Positions 32,733 to 45,905 are shown, counted from the first letter of the stretch. The stretch: DNA of 64,000 bases from Orobanche coerulescens (GCA_033398695.1 CM065801.1:54818358-54882357), one strand, 5' to 3'. Numbers and translations are program-made. Notes: generated from the letters alone by a model not told the origin.

Positions 32733-35725
32733 TGAAAGCAGTGAGATTACTCAGTCAGGGATGTGTTGGTTATTGGTGCTATATGACCAAAACCGAGAAA
32801 TCATCAGTAATGTTGACGGATATTCCGGTAGTGAGGGAATATGCTGATGTTTTTCCAGACGAGTTACCTGGTTTGCCTCCACAGAGATATGTGGAATTCA
32901 CGATTGAGTTGGAGCCCAGTACATCCCCGATATCGAAGGCACCGTACCGGATGGCCCCGACCGAAATGCAGGAGTTGAAGAATCAACTTGAGGAATTGTT
33001 CGAGAAAGGTTATATCTGACTGAGTGCGTCCCCATGGGGAGCACCAGTGCTATTTGTCAAGAAGAAGGATGGTTTGTTCCGTTTGTGTATTGATTACCGG
33101 GAATTGAATCGGGTGACGATCAAGAATAAGTATCCATTACCCCGTATTGATGATCTTTTGGATCAACTTCAGGGAGCTTCAGTATTTTCCAAGATCGACT
33201 TAAGATCTGGATATCATCAGTTGCGGATTCGAGAGTCGGATATCGCAAGGACGGCGTTTCTAACACGCTATGCTCATTATGAGTTCGTGGTTATGCCGTT
33301 TGGATTGACTAATGCACCTGCGGTATTCATGGAATTAATGAATCGGGTTTTCATCGACTTTTTGGATCAGTTTGTTGTTGTCTGCATCGATGAAATTTTG
33401 ATTTATTCTCGTAACCGAGAGGAACACGAGGTTCACCTTCATCAGGTTCTCGACGTATTAAGACGAGAGCAACTTTATAGGAAGTTTTCCAAATGCAAGT
33501 TCTGGATGTCCGAAGTGACTTTTCTCGGACATGTAATTTCATCAGATGGAGTTCGTGTTGATCCTCAGAAGACGGAGGCTATCCAAGATTGGTTACCTCC
33601 GAAGAATGTTAAGGAAATCCAAAGCTTTCTCGGATTAGCCGGTTATTATCGGCGGTTTGTGGAAGGATTTTATAAAATCGCTCAACCCTTGACGAACCTT
33701 TTGCGAAAGGATAAGAAATTCACGTGGTCCGACGCGTGTCAGTGGAGTTTTGAGGAACTCAAGAGCCAGTTAATCTCAGCACCTGTACTTTCCTTGCCGC
33801 ATGGGACGGAAGGATTTGTGGTTTATAGTGATGCGTCCGGACAGGGTCTCGGATGTGTGCTCATGCAGAATGGGAAGGTTATTGCCTATGCCTCATGGCA
33901 ATTGAGACCTTACGAAGTTAATTATCCGACCCACGACCTGGAGCTAGCAGCCATGGTGTTCGCTTTGAAAATCTGGCGTCATTACCTTTATGACGTCACC
34001 TGTCAGATTTTCACCGATCACAAGAGTTTAAAGTATATATTTACTCAGAAGGAGTTAAATATGCGTCAGAGACGGTGGTTGGAGCTAATCAAAGATTATG
34101 ATATTGAGATACTTTACCACCCGGGCAAGGCGAATGTTGTCGCCGACGCCTTGAGTCGTAAGTCCGTTCAGGAACAGATGCTTGCTCGTTTAACAGTTCA
34201 GAAGGAGCTTCAGCAGGAATTCCTTAGACCCGAGATCGAGGTCTGGCTTCAGCGAGTTCAGGGACAGCTTTACGTGTTAGAAATTTCATCGTCACTTGGG
34301 GAGGAAATCAGGGAGTATCAGGGTTCAGACCCAGCATTGTTGCGCATCCGTGAGGATGTGGCTCAGGAGAAAGCCCCTGGATTCGTGGTCCACGAATATG
34401 GACTTTTGAGATTTAAGAATCGGTTGTGCGTACCGGCGAATGACGAGTTGAAAAACTCGATTTTGAGAGAAGCTCATGCTACCCCTTATTCTGTTCAGCC
34501 GGGGTCTAGCAAAATGTACAAGGACTTGAAACAAAATTACTGGTGGAGTAATATGAAGCGAGAAGTCGCAGAATTTTTTTCGAAATGATTAACTTGTCAA
34601 CAAGTCAAGATTGAACATCAGCGACCGGCGGGTATGCTGAAGCCTCTCCCTATTCCAGAATGGAAGTGGGAAGACATTTCTATGGATTTCATCACGAGTT
34701 TGCGGACGAGTCGTCGTGGCATGAATACGATCTGGGTGATCATGGACCGCTTAACTAAATCAGCTCATTTTCTCGAGATTAAGGATACTTGGGGTCCCGA
34801 GAGACTTGCCCAGCTGTTCATCAAAGAGATAGTGAGACTGCACGGTACTCCTAAGAGTATCGTTTCCGATCGTGACGGACGGTTTGTGTCTCATTTTTGG
34901 AAATCAGTCCATCGTGCTATGGGAACTCAGCTTAATCTCAGTACCGCTTTTCATCCTCAGTCCGACGGACAATCAAAGAGAACCATTCAGACATTAGAGG
35001 ACATGCTGAGGGCATGCGTCCTCGATTGGAAGGACAATTGGGAAGCCCAACTACCATTGATCGAGTTCACGTATAATAATAGTTGGCATGCTTCGATCAA
35101 GATGGCACCTTACGAGGCCTTGTACGGTCGTCATTGTCGATCTCCTTTGTGTTGGGATGACTTATCAGAATCAATCGGCACCGAGCCCGATATGCTTATA
35201 GCCGCCCGTGAGAAGGTAGCTTTGATCAGGAGTCGTTTGTTGACCGCTCAGAGTCGATAGAAATCTTATGCAGACAATCGTCGTCGACCACTAGAGTTTG
35301 AGACGGGTGACCACGTTTTAGTCAAGGTATCCCCGAGTCGAGTTATTTTCCGTTTCGAAAAATGGGGAAAGTTGAGTCTGAGATTCATTGGACCATTTGA
35401 GATTTTGAATCGAGTAGGCGAGTTAGCTTATCGATTGGCTTTACCTCTGGCATTGAGCCGAATTCATAATGTGTTTCACGTCTCTCAGTTGCGGAAGTAT
35501 GTTGCCGACCCGAGTCACATACTTCAGTTCGACGAAATCGAGATCGCGGATGATCATTCGTACGAGGAGCGTCCCATACGAATTTTAGAGCGGCGAATCA
35601 AACAGTTGAGGAACAAGACGATCCCTTTGGTCAAGATTCAGTGGTCTAGACACGGAGTCGAAGAGGCCACTTCGGAAACCGAGGAGAGTATGCGGGAGAG
35701 TTATCCCGAGTTGTTTGGCCCTTAG
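32729..35725 (+). pseudogene. pol of B: RT, RNase H, integrase, chromodomain; inactivated
   Basis: One frame runs from 32729 to the stop at 35725, broken by TGA at 33017-33019, TGA at 34586-34588 and TAG at 35258-35260. Reverse transcriptase covers about 32940-33750; its active-site motif, normally YxDD, reads CIDE near 33383. RNase H (33800-34160) keeps SDAS, LELA, TDHK and ADALSR. The integrase zinc region (34460-34620) has a Gln where the second His is expected. In the integrase core (34670-35000) the two aspartates are visible (VIMDRLTKS, SDRDGRF), but the glutamate position reads Lys in DGQSKRT. The C-terminal chromodomain-like region (about 35560-35715) has EEATSETEE where a tryptophan is usual. 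This copy is inactive. Confidence 0.9.
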
Positions 35726-35741
35726 TTTCGAGGACGAAACT
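35724..35741 (+). other. Pre-PPT hairpin of B
   Basis: AGTTTCG-AGGA-CGAAACT overlaps the pol stop codon and forms a 7-bp stem with an AGGA loop. It is placed as in A and E. Confidence 0.75.
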
Positions 35742-35747
35742 CTTTTT

Positions 35748-35758
35748 AAGGGGGGGAG
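35748..35758 (+). other. Polypurine tract of B
   Basis: AAGGGGGGGAG followed by TA directly precedes the 3' LTR start at 35761. Confidence 0.85.
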
Positions 35759-35760
35759 TA

Positions 35761-38439
35761 TGTAATACCCGGTTGTAATTCATTCATTTTCATTCAGTAA
35801 TTATCAGTCTGTAATTGTCACTCAGTAATTTTCACTCATTATTAATCACTCGTCATTCATGATTCAGTCATTTGCGCTCACTGTTGGCATGTTGTAACCG
35901 TGATCGTCATTTCATCTCTGTTTATAGATCGAGACGGGAGTATTATCATTTTCACCGTGTTTGGTAGTCTTGTACTGGGAGTATCGTCTTTGGCTTGTGT
36001 TGGACTTGTTCACTTTTACATTCGTATGATATGTCGGATCATTCATCAGTCGTAGCAAGGAATCGGAGTTATCGGATTTTTCACCTTGTCCAGCATTGAG
36101 TTACGGCCGTAAGGATTGTAGGTTACGGCCGTAACAAGGGTTCGTTGTTTTCAGGCCATTTTGGACGAATGGGACTTATGGCCGTAAGGTCTTGTAATAC
36201 GGCCGTAAGTTAGCGGTGCACGCCATAAGGCTTGGCCGATTCTGGCCGTACGTGTTCAAAGCAGTGCCCAGGCATTTTTGGCCGAAGGCGAGTTACGGCC
36301 GTAAGAAGGGTAGGATACGGCCGTAAGTGGTATTCGTAAATTTCAGGTTTTGTCGGGCAAGGGGGACTTACGGCCGTAAGGGTTGCGATATACGACCGTA
36401 AGACGAGGAAGGTACGGCCGTAAGGCTTGGCCGGATACGGCCGTACGCTCTGAGCAGTGCTGGTCATTTTCGACGAAGGGGGCTTACGCCCGTAAGTTTG
36501 GCCGGATACGACCGTATCATCCGAGTTACGCCCGTAAGGTGTGCGGGTACGGCCGTAAGGATGTCAGCAGATGTTTTTGACAAAGGCGAGTTACGCCCGT
36601 AACTCAGGAGCGGTTACGGCCGTAAGTCTGTCGGCAGGCTTTTGGATGAAGCCGAGTTACGGCCGTACGAGTTGGCCGGTTACGGCCGTAAGGCCGTTGA
36701 CCTGGTATGTTACGGCCGTATGAAGGCCGAGTTACGGCCGTAACTTCCGGCAGTATATAAGGACCCGGCCGGGACTTTTTCTTCACTTTCACCCTTTTCT
36801 TCACTTTGTTCCGAGAGAGAGACTTGAGGGAGGGATTTTTCCATCATCAATCATTTGAGTGTGTAATTTTCATCATCTTCATTCATTTGGGAAGCTTGGA
36901 TACTCGATTTAACGCGTGTTCATCGGATCGAAGTGGTTGGATCTTCAAGAGGTAATTTCTTCAACATCTTGGATTTCGATTTTGTGTTGAGATATGATGT
37001 TTTGGACGTGATAATCATATTATATGGAGGGATATGCATACGATTATGAGTTTGTATATAGATTCATTGGATTATTGAGGGATTATTCAAGTACACTTTG
37101 AATATCGAGTTGGATTTGGGGATTTTCGATTAATTGTAGTTATAATCACGTATTTGGATATTCATAATGGATTATTAATCGTATTGAAGATGTTTTGTTG
37201 GTTTGAAACACTTCTTTGGGTTCTGATGTTGGTATTATTGAGGTTTGGTTGTAATCAATCGGAGTTGGCCACAAAGTGTTCGATATAATGCCCCAATGAA
37301 CTTGGTTTAATCGTATCGACATTTTGAGTTCGTTATATTCGTATTTGATTGGTATATTGAACGGATTGTTGGTAATTGTATTTATTCTAGGTTGTTCGAG
37401 CGACCGATATATCAATTAGGACGTTGTTCGTGGAAGGATAATTGTCACCGGTGTTGTGTAAGTTAATTCTTACTCGGTTAAAAGGATTTAATTCCTTTTG
37501 TTGTTGATCATTCATAATCATAACTCATTCATCATTGTATTAATCATATTGAGACTTGTAAGTGTCGAAAAATCACTTCATTAATGAGGAACGGCGGTTC
37601 CAATCATTTCATTGAAACTATCAATCACTTCATTATTACTTTCATCTCGGTGAGTCATTCTTGACTTTGTCAGATTATTATTATTCATTGATATTCATTG
37701 TGGTCATTCTCGTTTTATATGACCTTCTGGGTTCATATTGCGTGGCCGGGTGCGGATGTGTGGAATTTTTAGTCGGGCACGTGATGGCCATGTATTGGGA
37801 GTAATACATTGGGCCATGCACACGGTAAAGATTAACTCCGTGAGACTAATTAGGTACAAGGACGGGTGTGTCCGGTCATCCGTCTTGTACACTTGCACAG
37901 AACACTACGAGCGTACTATGATACTCCTCTTCATCGTAATTCATAACTAAGGATATTTCATAACTTCAGTTAAGTCATGATTGTTTATTTTCAACCCTTG
38001 AGGATTGTTGTTCTGTGTAACTGACCCCGTTGGGGGATGTTGTTTTCAGGTCACGGCAAGGCAAAGGCACGGGAGAGCATGCTGATGGCGAGGAGTCCTA
38101 GTGATACTAGTAGGGAGCCCCAGTTATTCCGTGTATTTCAGTCATTTCAGTCGTTCCAGTCATTTCAGAAATTCTTATTTCTCTTCAGTTGTATTTCCGC
38201 TGCAAATTCCGTATGAGATGTTATTTATTCAGGGTGGTGTATTTTATCTCCATATAAAATATACTAGTATTCTGTTTTGTCCTGGTGTAATGTACTTAAG
38301 CTCCTCATCGGAGTATTTGGTAATATAATGTGGTTCGGTACCACAATTATATTATTTAATTCATCAGTTTTCATTCGCCTGGTGGGTCCCAATCGGGGGT
38401 GAACGGCACTGTAATATCCGCCTAGTTTGGGGTGTTACA
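35761..38439 (+). repeat. 3' LTR of B (2679 bp)
   Basis: It starts TGTAATACCCGG and ends GGGTGTTACA at 38439, followed by target duplication GGTAG. It contains the TTACGGCCGTAA array (36101-36743), TATATAA (36754-36760), the predicted leader intron (36952-38049), and a GTGGGTCCC inverted-repeat block near 38380. It is uninterrupted, unlike the 5' LTR. Confidence 0.93.
36952..38049 (+). other. Predicted leader intron in the B 3' LTR
   Basis: AAGAG/GTAATTT at 36952 lies about 195 bases after the TATA box. CTGAC at 38021-38025 and TGTTTTCAG/GT ending at 38049 give a 1098-base intron with the same 24-base branch-to-acceptor spacing as in A. In the 5' LTR the acceptor is kept (20898), but the donor GT has become CT. 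Confidence 0.5.
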
Positions 38440-38500
38440 GGTAGAGCCACATAACACACATGCCCGATTATCACAAAACAATGGGCTCCGATACCATATT
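38440..38500 (-). mobile_element. Remainder of family A internal region, minus copy 3
   Basis: After the target duplication GGTAG (38440-38444) the A internal region resumes and ends with the primer site TGGTATCGGAGC (minus strand, 38496-38485). It joins the part at 18022-18631. Confidence 0.92.
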
Positions 38501-40591
38501 TGTAACACCCCAAAAACTTACGGGAGTATTACACGCCGTGGGCCCCTCGCCGGAAGCTACCAGGCTAAAAACCAATTACAAAAACGCCCAAAAAGGCCGA
38601 TGACGGTAGTATTTTCCAAAACTTACAAAAATCATTTGAAAACACCCAACTACCGTCAAGACGATCAAGGCCAAAAACTCGGTTAAGGGAATCGGTTTTC
38701 AAAATGAAACTCAGTCGGCAAAAAGCCGAAAGCCATTTGAAAGAACTCACGCAGTGGATAGAAATACAGTCCAAGATACATATACATCAATAATTAATAC
38801 ACAGACAAAATACACGATTCCCCAACAATATGACATAGCCAGTATCGTCCGGAATCCTCGCCTCACGACCGCTACCATCAAAATCCTCAATACCTGAAAA
38901 ACAAGTCCCACAACGGGGTCAGCAATAATGCCCGACAAATGACCGCAAGTACATAACCATAAATATTCACATGCCCTGCATCATGAGAATAATAACCTCA
39001 ACGACAACCTTACAACTTTCGGTAATCCAACGATTCTCATCAAAATCCCAATATCACGATAATACCATAAAAATCCCAATATCACAACAATACCGTATAA
39101 TACCTCAATACCGAATACTTTCCCGTACAATCCTCTATGTACGACTACCACAAAACATGCCTCTATCCGGACTTCCTTCCGAAATGCATACCATAGACCA
39201 AGATTATCCAAAATGACATCAACAATATCCGAATACTACAATCTTCCCAAGATTGTCCAAGTATCTCAACAATCATCAACTGTGCATTCTAATCCTTTTA
39301 GAACATCACTGAACATTCATCAATATGCAATACAACATAAAATACTTATGAAATGTAAATGGAATTACTCATCAAAACATTACAACCGAACAAGTAAACA
39401 CTTGCCTAGATACCAACATGACAAAACCAACACCGAACTCATCGCCCTCGTCTACGAGCTCTTCAGCCCCGACTAGACGGAATCTACGGCCTTTCACCGC
39501 GGCAAAACGATTATACCTATTGGTTAATCAATCTAGAACAATAATCATATCAATAATCGAACCAACTTTGTAACAATGATCATAACATATTCAATCCGGA
39601 ATTCAACCTCATATCAAGATTCATCTCATCTAAATCAACCACTATCATCACTATGATTTAGAATACCATCTTAAATTGGTTAAACGAATTATCAAATCAT
39701 CATAGTCATCATATGGCCTCAAGAACATCAAGAACTCTATGATTCCATAATCATAATCAATATATACAAGGCATATCATCATCTTCCTTCGACATACACC
39801 TCATATACCTTAATAACAAGATCACAATCATCTTCAAACGAATCATTCATCAACTATAACATCAAAATTCCGAAATGAAAAGGAGAAATATCCAACATAC
39901 CTCATAGAATATGGATAACACAAGAAATCACTTCAAGAGTAATCAATAGTTCCATATCCAAGCTCTAAATCCATGATTCCAAGCTCACAATCAAGTTAAA
40001 AGTGTTTAGAACACACTTAGAAGTGAAGAGGGACGAGTTTTGGAGAGCAACACCTCAAAGGTTCGTGAGAGAAATGAAAGACAACACCTCAATATATAAA
40101 CCGCACCCCTTATTACGTATGTAAGTGTCCTTGCTTAACGTACGTAACAACTTTAACGTACGTAATCCAAAATCCATAGCGTACGTAACAAACTCACTGT
40201 CTCATTCCGTGAAGTCCATTACGTACGTACCCCATACCATATAACGTACGTAATATACCAGTTGACTTGCTACAGTACAATGGTCGTGTTACGTACGTAA
40301 CACGTCCTGTATAACGTACGTAACATGTATGTTGACTCACCTGTCAACATCCTCTACCGAAAGTTGCCGACAATGGGTCCCGCCTACCGGCCAGGACTCG
40401 GTCCTATCTGATGCCTTCATTACATACATAATACCTTAGCCTTAACGTACGTACGTAACCATGCCATTCTTACGTACGTAATCTCACATTGCTAACGTAT
40501 GTAACAATTCCATACTTAGCCAATTTCAGCAATTCATGTCCAATGTCACGACATACCGAATACGAACATACGGCAAAATCAATTCATATAC

Positions 40592-41912
40592 CACTACTAC
40601 AAAAAAGACATTCAACATCGCTCGTTTAACATCGGTTTTGTAAAAACCGATGTTAAAAAAGACGCGGTGGCATAATTGAAAATTTTAATACAAATTAACA
40701 TCGGTTATGCTAAAAACCGATGTTAAATTAACAATTAACATCGGTTTTTAAAAAACCGATGTTAAGTTAATTCATTTCACATCGGTTTAGTATAACCGAT
40801 GTTTAAAAAAACCGATGTTAATTTGTAATTTAACATCGGTTTTAGTATAACCGATGTTAAAATTTTTAAAAAATCTGGAACTTTTTGTAAAAAACTCGAA
40901 ACTTTATTTTTTTAAAAAAAATCTGGAATATTAATATTAAAAATTTGATGTTTATATTTATTGTTCAAAAACAAAAGGTAAAAATTAGAAGTTTTTATTT
41001 AAAGTTCGAAAATAAAAAATAAACATCAGTTCGAAAATAAAAAATAAAAATCGGATGTTTTTATTTAAAGTTCGAAAATAGAAAATAAAAATCGGATATT
41101 TTTATTTAAAGTTTTGAAAAAAAAAAGTGGAATATTATTTTTTATAAATAAATAAAAATTGAATTATTATATATATTTTTAAAAACCTACTAGTTTTTGT
41201 TTTTGTAATTTTTTTACTTTTCCTAAAAAACTATTTTATATTTTTAAAAAAAATCTAAAAATAAGAAAAACAGATTAAATATTAATTATAAATCAGATCC
41301 ATATTTTTTAATTTTTTACTTTTTATTTTCGAGCTTTAAATAAAAACATCCGACTTTTAATATTAATATTCTAGATTTTTTAAAAAAATAAATTTTTGAT
41401 TTGTTAATATATATATATATATATTTATATTAAATTATCTATATTTATATAAATTTATAAATGTATATAGTATATAAATATATCACATAGCAAAAAATAT
41501 ACAAGAAGTTCATCTAGCGGAGTGGTAATATCACACTTCCACAAGCAAGAGGTGGTGAGTTCGAAACCCACCAACAACGAAATTTAATGGTATTTGTTGT
41601 AGGTTGGTGGGGCTGTGCGGGGGGCTGGTGCTGGTGGTTGGGGCGAGTGTCTGGGTTGGGCTAGCTGGGTTAGCCGCGGTCCGATAAAATTTTAAAATTG
41701 CGAAATTTAACATCGGTTGTCCCAGAACCGATGTTAAATATCGCGATATTAAAATTAACATCGGTTGTTATAACAACCGATGTTAAAATCGAAGTTTAAC
41801 ATCGGTTATTAGAAACCGATGTTAATTTTAACATCGCGACATTTAACATCGGTTCCAAAACCGATGTTAAAAGTCCAAAAAAACCAATGTTAAATGTCTG
41901 TTTTGTAGTAGT
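40592..41912. mobile_element. Non-autonomous CACTA (En/Spm-type) transposon T (1321 bp)
   Basis: It starts CACTACTACAAAAAAGACAT and ends with the inverted counterpart GTCTGTTTTGTAGTAGTG, flanked by the three-base duplication TAC (40589-40591, 41913-41915). Subterminal regions (about 40630-40870 and 41705-41890) are packed with AACATCGGTT in both orientations, many units forming small inverted repeats. These are the marks of CACTA elements. The interior is AT-rich and codes for no transposase, so it needs one in trans. A tRNA-like segment lies inside. Confidence 0.92.
41509..41580 (+). other. tRNA-like segment inside the CACTA element
   Basis: TAGCGGAGTGG (41515-41525) resembles a pol III A box and AGTTCGAAACC (41558-41568) a B box. 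GGTGAG/CCCACC with one mismatch closes a standard seven-base TTCGAAA loop. The anticodon arm is weak (ACTTC with GAGGT around a nine-base loop), and no acceptor stem is found. It is probably a tRNA-derived relic or SINE head, not a working tRNA gene. Confidence 0.45.
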
Positions 41913-42005
41913 GTACTAAATTCAATAACATTATCAAACGTTCACAACGTCCTCGAGCATAATTAACCATCCACGATATCCAATATATAAACAAAAAATA
42001 TATCC

Positions 42006-43641
42006 TTCTCATCAAAATCCCAATATCATGACAATACCGTATAATACCTCAATACCGAATACTTTTCCGTACACAATATTCTATGTACGACTACCACAAA
42101 ACATACCTCTATCCGGACTTCCTTCCGAAATGCATACCATAGACTAAGAATATCCAAAATGACATCAACAATATCCGAATACTACAATCTTCCCAAAATT
42201 GTCCAAGTATCTCAACAATCATCAACTGTGCATTCTAAACCTTTTAGAACATCACTGAACATTCGTCAATATGCAATACAACATAAAATACTTATGAAAT
42301 GTAAATGGAATTACTCATCAAAACATTACAACCGAACAAGTAAACACTTGCCTGGATACCAACATGACAAAACTAACACCGAACTCATCGCCCTTGTCTA
42401 CGAGCTCTTCAGCCCCGACTAGACGGAATCTACGGCCTTTCACCGTGGCAAAACGATTATACCTATTGGTTAATCAATCTAGAACAATAATCATATCAAT
42501 AATCGAACCAACTTGGTAACAATGATCATAACATATTCAATCCGGAATTCAACCTCATATCAAGATTCATCTCGTCTAAATCAACCACTATCATCACTAT
42601 GATTTAGAATACCATCTTAAATTGGTTAAACGAATTATCAAATCATCATAGTCATCATATGGCCTCAAGAACATCAAGAACTCTATGATTCCATAATCAT
42701 AATCAATATCTACAAGGCATATCATCATCTTCCTTCGACATACACCTCATATACCTTAATAACAAGATCACAATCATCTTCAAACGAATCATTCATCAAC
42801 TATAACATCAAGATTCCGAAATGAAAAGGAGAAATATCCAACATACCTCATAGAATATGGATAACACAAGAAATCACTTCAAGAGTCATCAATAGTTCCA
42901 TATCCAAGCTCTAAATCCATGATTCCAAGCTCACAATCAAGTTAATAGTGTTTAGAACACACTTAGAATTGAAGAGGGATGAGTTTTGGAGAGCAACACC
43001 TCAAAGGTTCGTGAGAGAAATGAAAGACAACACCTCAATATATAAACCACACCCCTTATTACGTACGTAAGTGTCCTTGCTTAACGTACGTAACAACTTT
43101 AACATACGTAATCTAAAATCCATAGTGTACGTAACAAACTCACTGTCTCATTCCGTGAAGTCCATTACGTACGTACCCCATACCATATAACGTACGTAAT
43201 ATACCAGTTGACTTGCTACAATACAATGGTCGTGTTACATATGTAACACGTCCTGTATAACGTACGTAACACATACGTTGACTCACCTGTCAACATCCTC
43301 TGCCGAAAGTTGCCGACACTGGGTCCCGCCTGCCGGCCAGGACTCGGTCCTGTCCGATGCCTTCGATACGTACATAATACCTTAGCCTTAACGTACGTAA
43401 CTATGCCATTCATACGTACGTAAGCTCACATTGCTAACGTACATAACAATTCCATACTTTGCCAATTTCAGCAATTCTTGTCCAATGTCATGACATACCG
43501 AATACGAACATACGACAAAATCAATTCATATACTCAATTCAATAACATTATCAAACGTTCACAACATCCTCGAGCATAATTAACCATCCACGATATCCAA
43601 TATATAAACGAAAAATATATTCGAAAAATCGGGGTATTACA
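42006..43641 (-). mobile_element. Family A LTR fragment, right end of the tandem array
   Basis: It begins TGTAATACCCCG on the minus strand at 43641 and covers about the first 1636 bases of the LTR, stopping at TTCTCATCAAAATCCC (42006). It abuts the neighbouring LTR directly, with no internal region between them. Array at about 43055-43445. It marks the right border of family A DNA. Confidence 0.88.
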
Positions 43642-43819
43642 TTACATTTGCGCCCCTCCGTTTCCCTCCCCTCCCCTCCTAAAATTTAAACCAAACAAAA
43701 TAAATTTTTAAAAAACCCTCCGCTCCCGTCAATTCCCCTCCAAATAAACGAAGCATTAAGGTAAAAGCAAAAGCACTCTACATATATGTTCCTTAGAAGG
43801 CATATTGAACCAAGCTTAA
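43642..43819. other. Short unassigned spacer
   Basis: These 178 bases between the A array and the LTR of E are rich in C/T tracts (CCCCTCC, CCCTCCC) followed by A/T stretches. I recognise no gene and no element ends. They may be older host DNA or part of an unrecognised element. Confidence 0.4.
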
Positions 43820-45888
43820 TGTAACATCCCGACTTTCTGGTATTATTAAAAGGGGAAACATATTTAAGAAAATAAAATTCCAAGAATAATTAATCCGTAA
43901 CATCCTAATATTAACTATAATTAAATCTCGAAAATTTCATTTTTTTTACAACTTTAATTATCTTAATTTAAAATTTTCCTTTAATTAAAATAATAACGTG
44001 CGGAAGCTACCTAATATCACGTAAATATCATTTAGAACAAGAACTATTATATATATATATATATATTTACAAAAATTCAAAGTAAACATCAGTGATTAAA
44101 TAAGTATAAATAATTAAAGAAAACTCCAATTTAAAATGCAACCAAAATATTAAGTACGTAATTTATACTACGTTTAATTACGAAAGATTATACCAACATT
44201 CACCATCTATAGAAAATAAGGCAATTGCTAAAGTTCGTAAAATATTCAAATTACAATTTGAAATATTCTTAGTAAATTAAAATATAATTAATAATATTAA
44301 GAGTTCAATAATTATATTGATACCATCCTCCACCAGTACCGCGCCCGCTTCATTAATCTGAAAACATTTTAAAAATTCGGGGTAAGCTTGAGCTTAGTGA
44401 GGCTATACATGTCACATATGAATATATCACGAATAATTGAACACATAAATATTTCTGTTCTGTTTTTACGTGTATTTCTACACGGAGTACTCGGAGCCCG
44501 GAGGCGATCTGAGCCCGAAGGCTAAATATTCTGTGTACTGAAAGTACAATTTTCTGTTCTGTGTGTATGACATGATAAATCACATCATAATAATATATGC
44601 CAAATAACATGTAATATACATATCAGACGTAATTTTGTAGAAAATAAGTGAAAATAAAAACCCCACCTCAAATGCAGCGCCTGACTAAATATAGATGCTC
44701 GACTCGCGAAATCTTAGGCCCGAAAGTTCTCGTCGTTATCTACAATAAAATAATTTAACATTATTATTAAAGTATGAAAAATATATAATAACACAAACTA
44801 AATTAAAATATTTGAATTTGATTTAAAAGATGTAATTTGAGATGTTTAGAAATTAAATAGGAGTAAAATCAAAAGATAGAAAAATTAAGGGGGTTGAATT
44901 GAAATTTAGATTAAAATGTTGGGATATAAAATCCAACACTTAGGTTTTCTTTCCATTCATCCGCCGCCCCTCTCTCTTCTCTTCCTCTTCTCCTGTCCTT
45001 CTCCCAACGCCCCTTTTCTTTCCACTTAGGCTGTCTCCACCTTTCTCTATTATTTTATGCTAAAACACACACACACACACACACACTCGCCCGACACACT
45101 ATACACACACGCCTAATTGGAAAAAGAAGACTGAGAACAGCCGGCCAAGCGACGACTGGATTCAGACAGCGGCAATGGCGGATGTAGCGCCGGAGCGCGG
45201 CGATTTGATAATTTTGGCCCGACAATTTAAACGGATTGAAGGACTGTTTCCGCCGCTGCTGTTCATCTTCTTCGCTCTTCTTCTTTTTTTTTCGGTTTGG
45301 ATTTTGAGATTGGACATGGAGTTCAGTTTCTGGTGTTGATTCAGATTCTGGTTTTGATGCTATGAAGAAAATGAAAAATGGAAAATATGACAACAAGGGA
45401 TATCGAGCATTTTGATATAATATATTACCTTCTGCTGGAGTATAGCTATGCAAAATCACTGTGCAAATTGAGATGTTTTTGTATGAACGAGGTTGTAGAG
45501 TTGAGTTTGTATTATATAATTTTTAAGAGAAGAATTAGAAAAGACACAAATTAACTGTGTCTTAATTTGGTTTAATAAATGGCCATGAATGCTGTGAAAA
45601 TTAATAATGCAATTTTAGATAGGAAGTCCGTTTTCTTTTCAAAGGAGAGATGAGAAGGTATTTGAAAAGACAAATGGTGTTGGGTTGGGCCACATAAAGA
45701 TAATAATTGGATTGAGAAGTAGATATTTAAATAACCACTTTTATAAAATTGAGCTATAATATTTCAAATACTCAATTTTACTTAATGGTTTAATGATAAT
45801 ATTTATAATAATATTAATAATAATAATATATAATACTAATATTAATACTAGTAATAATAAAAATATTTATTAATTTGCGGATATTACA
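43820..45888 (-). repeat. 3' LTR of E (about 2.07 kb)
   Basis: It begins TGTAATATCCGC at 45888 and ends GGGATGTTACA at 43820 on the minus strand. It is AT-rich and contains a (TA)n tract at about 44048-44067 and an (AC)n tract at about 45065-45086. Unlike A, B and F it has no obvious palindrome array. Open frames within it are not supported as genes. Confidence 0.8.
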
Positions 45889-45905
45889 TTCTACCCTCGT
45901 TGAAA

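Larger units (their letters stand above)
18632..38439 (+). mobile_element. Complete chromovirus-type Ty3/gypsy element B with C nested inside
   Basis: B has two LTRs of about 2.66-2.68 kb, a tRNA-iMet primer site, gag, protease, reverse transcriptase, RNase H, integrase and a C-terminal chromodomain-like region, a pre-PPT hairpin and a polypurine tract. Domain order and chromodomain place it among plant chromoviruses, closest in style to the Tekay/Del group (inference). Target duplication GGTAG flanks it in the internal region of A. C is inserted in its 5' LTR. Without C the element is about 10.6 kb. Its genes are damaged by in-frame stops, one frameshift and altered catalytic residues. Confidence 0.93.
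38501..42005 (-). mobile_element. Family A LTR, minus strand, interrupted by CACTA element T
   Basis: The LTR runs from 38501 (LTR end, GGGGTGTTACA on the minus strand) to 40591, is interrupted by T, and resumes 41916-42005. It lacks only about the last 18 bases of its start, where it joins another A LTR fragment. The palindrome array is at about 40110-40500 and the predicted intron runs from 39900 to 38894. Confidence 0.9.

Noticed and set aside
41509..41580. Functional tRNA gene
   Set aside because: The acceptor stem is missing and the anticodon arm is poor. Kept only as a tRNA-like segment.
43642..43819. Independent transposon in the spacer between A and E
   Set aside because: I could find no terminal repeats or target duplication, so it stays unassigned.
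45055..45459. 134-codon minus-strand ORF in the LTR of E
   Set aside because: It includes an (AC)n tract and a poly-Lys run, lies inside an LTR and resembles no known protein.
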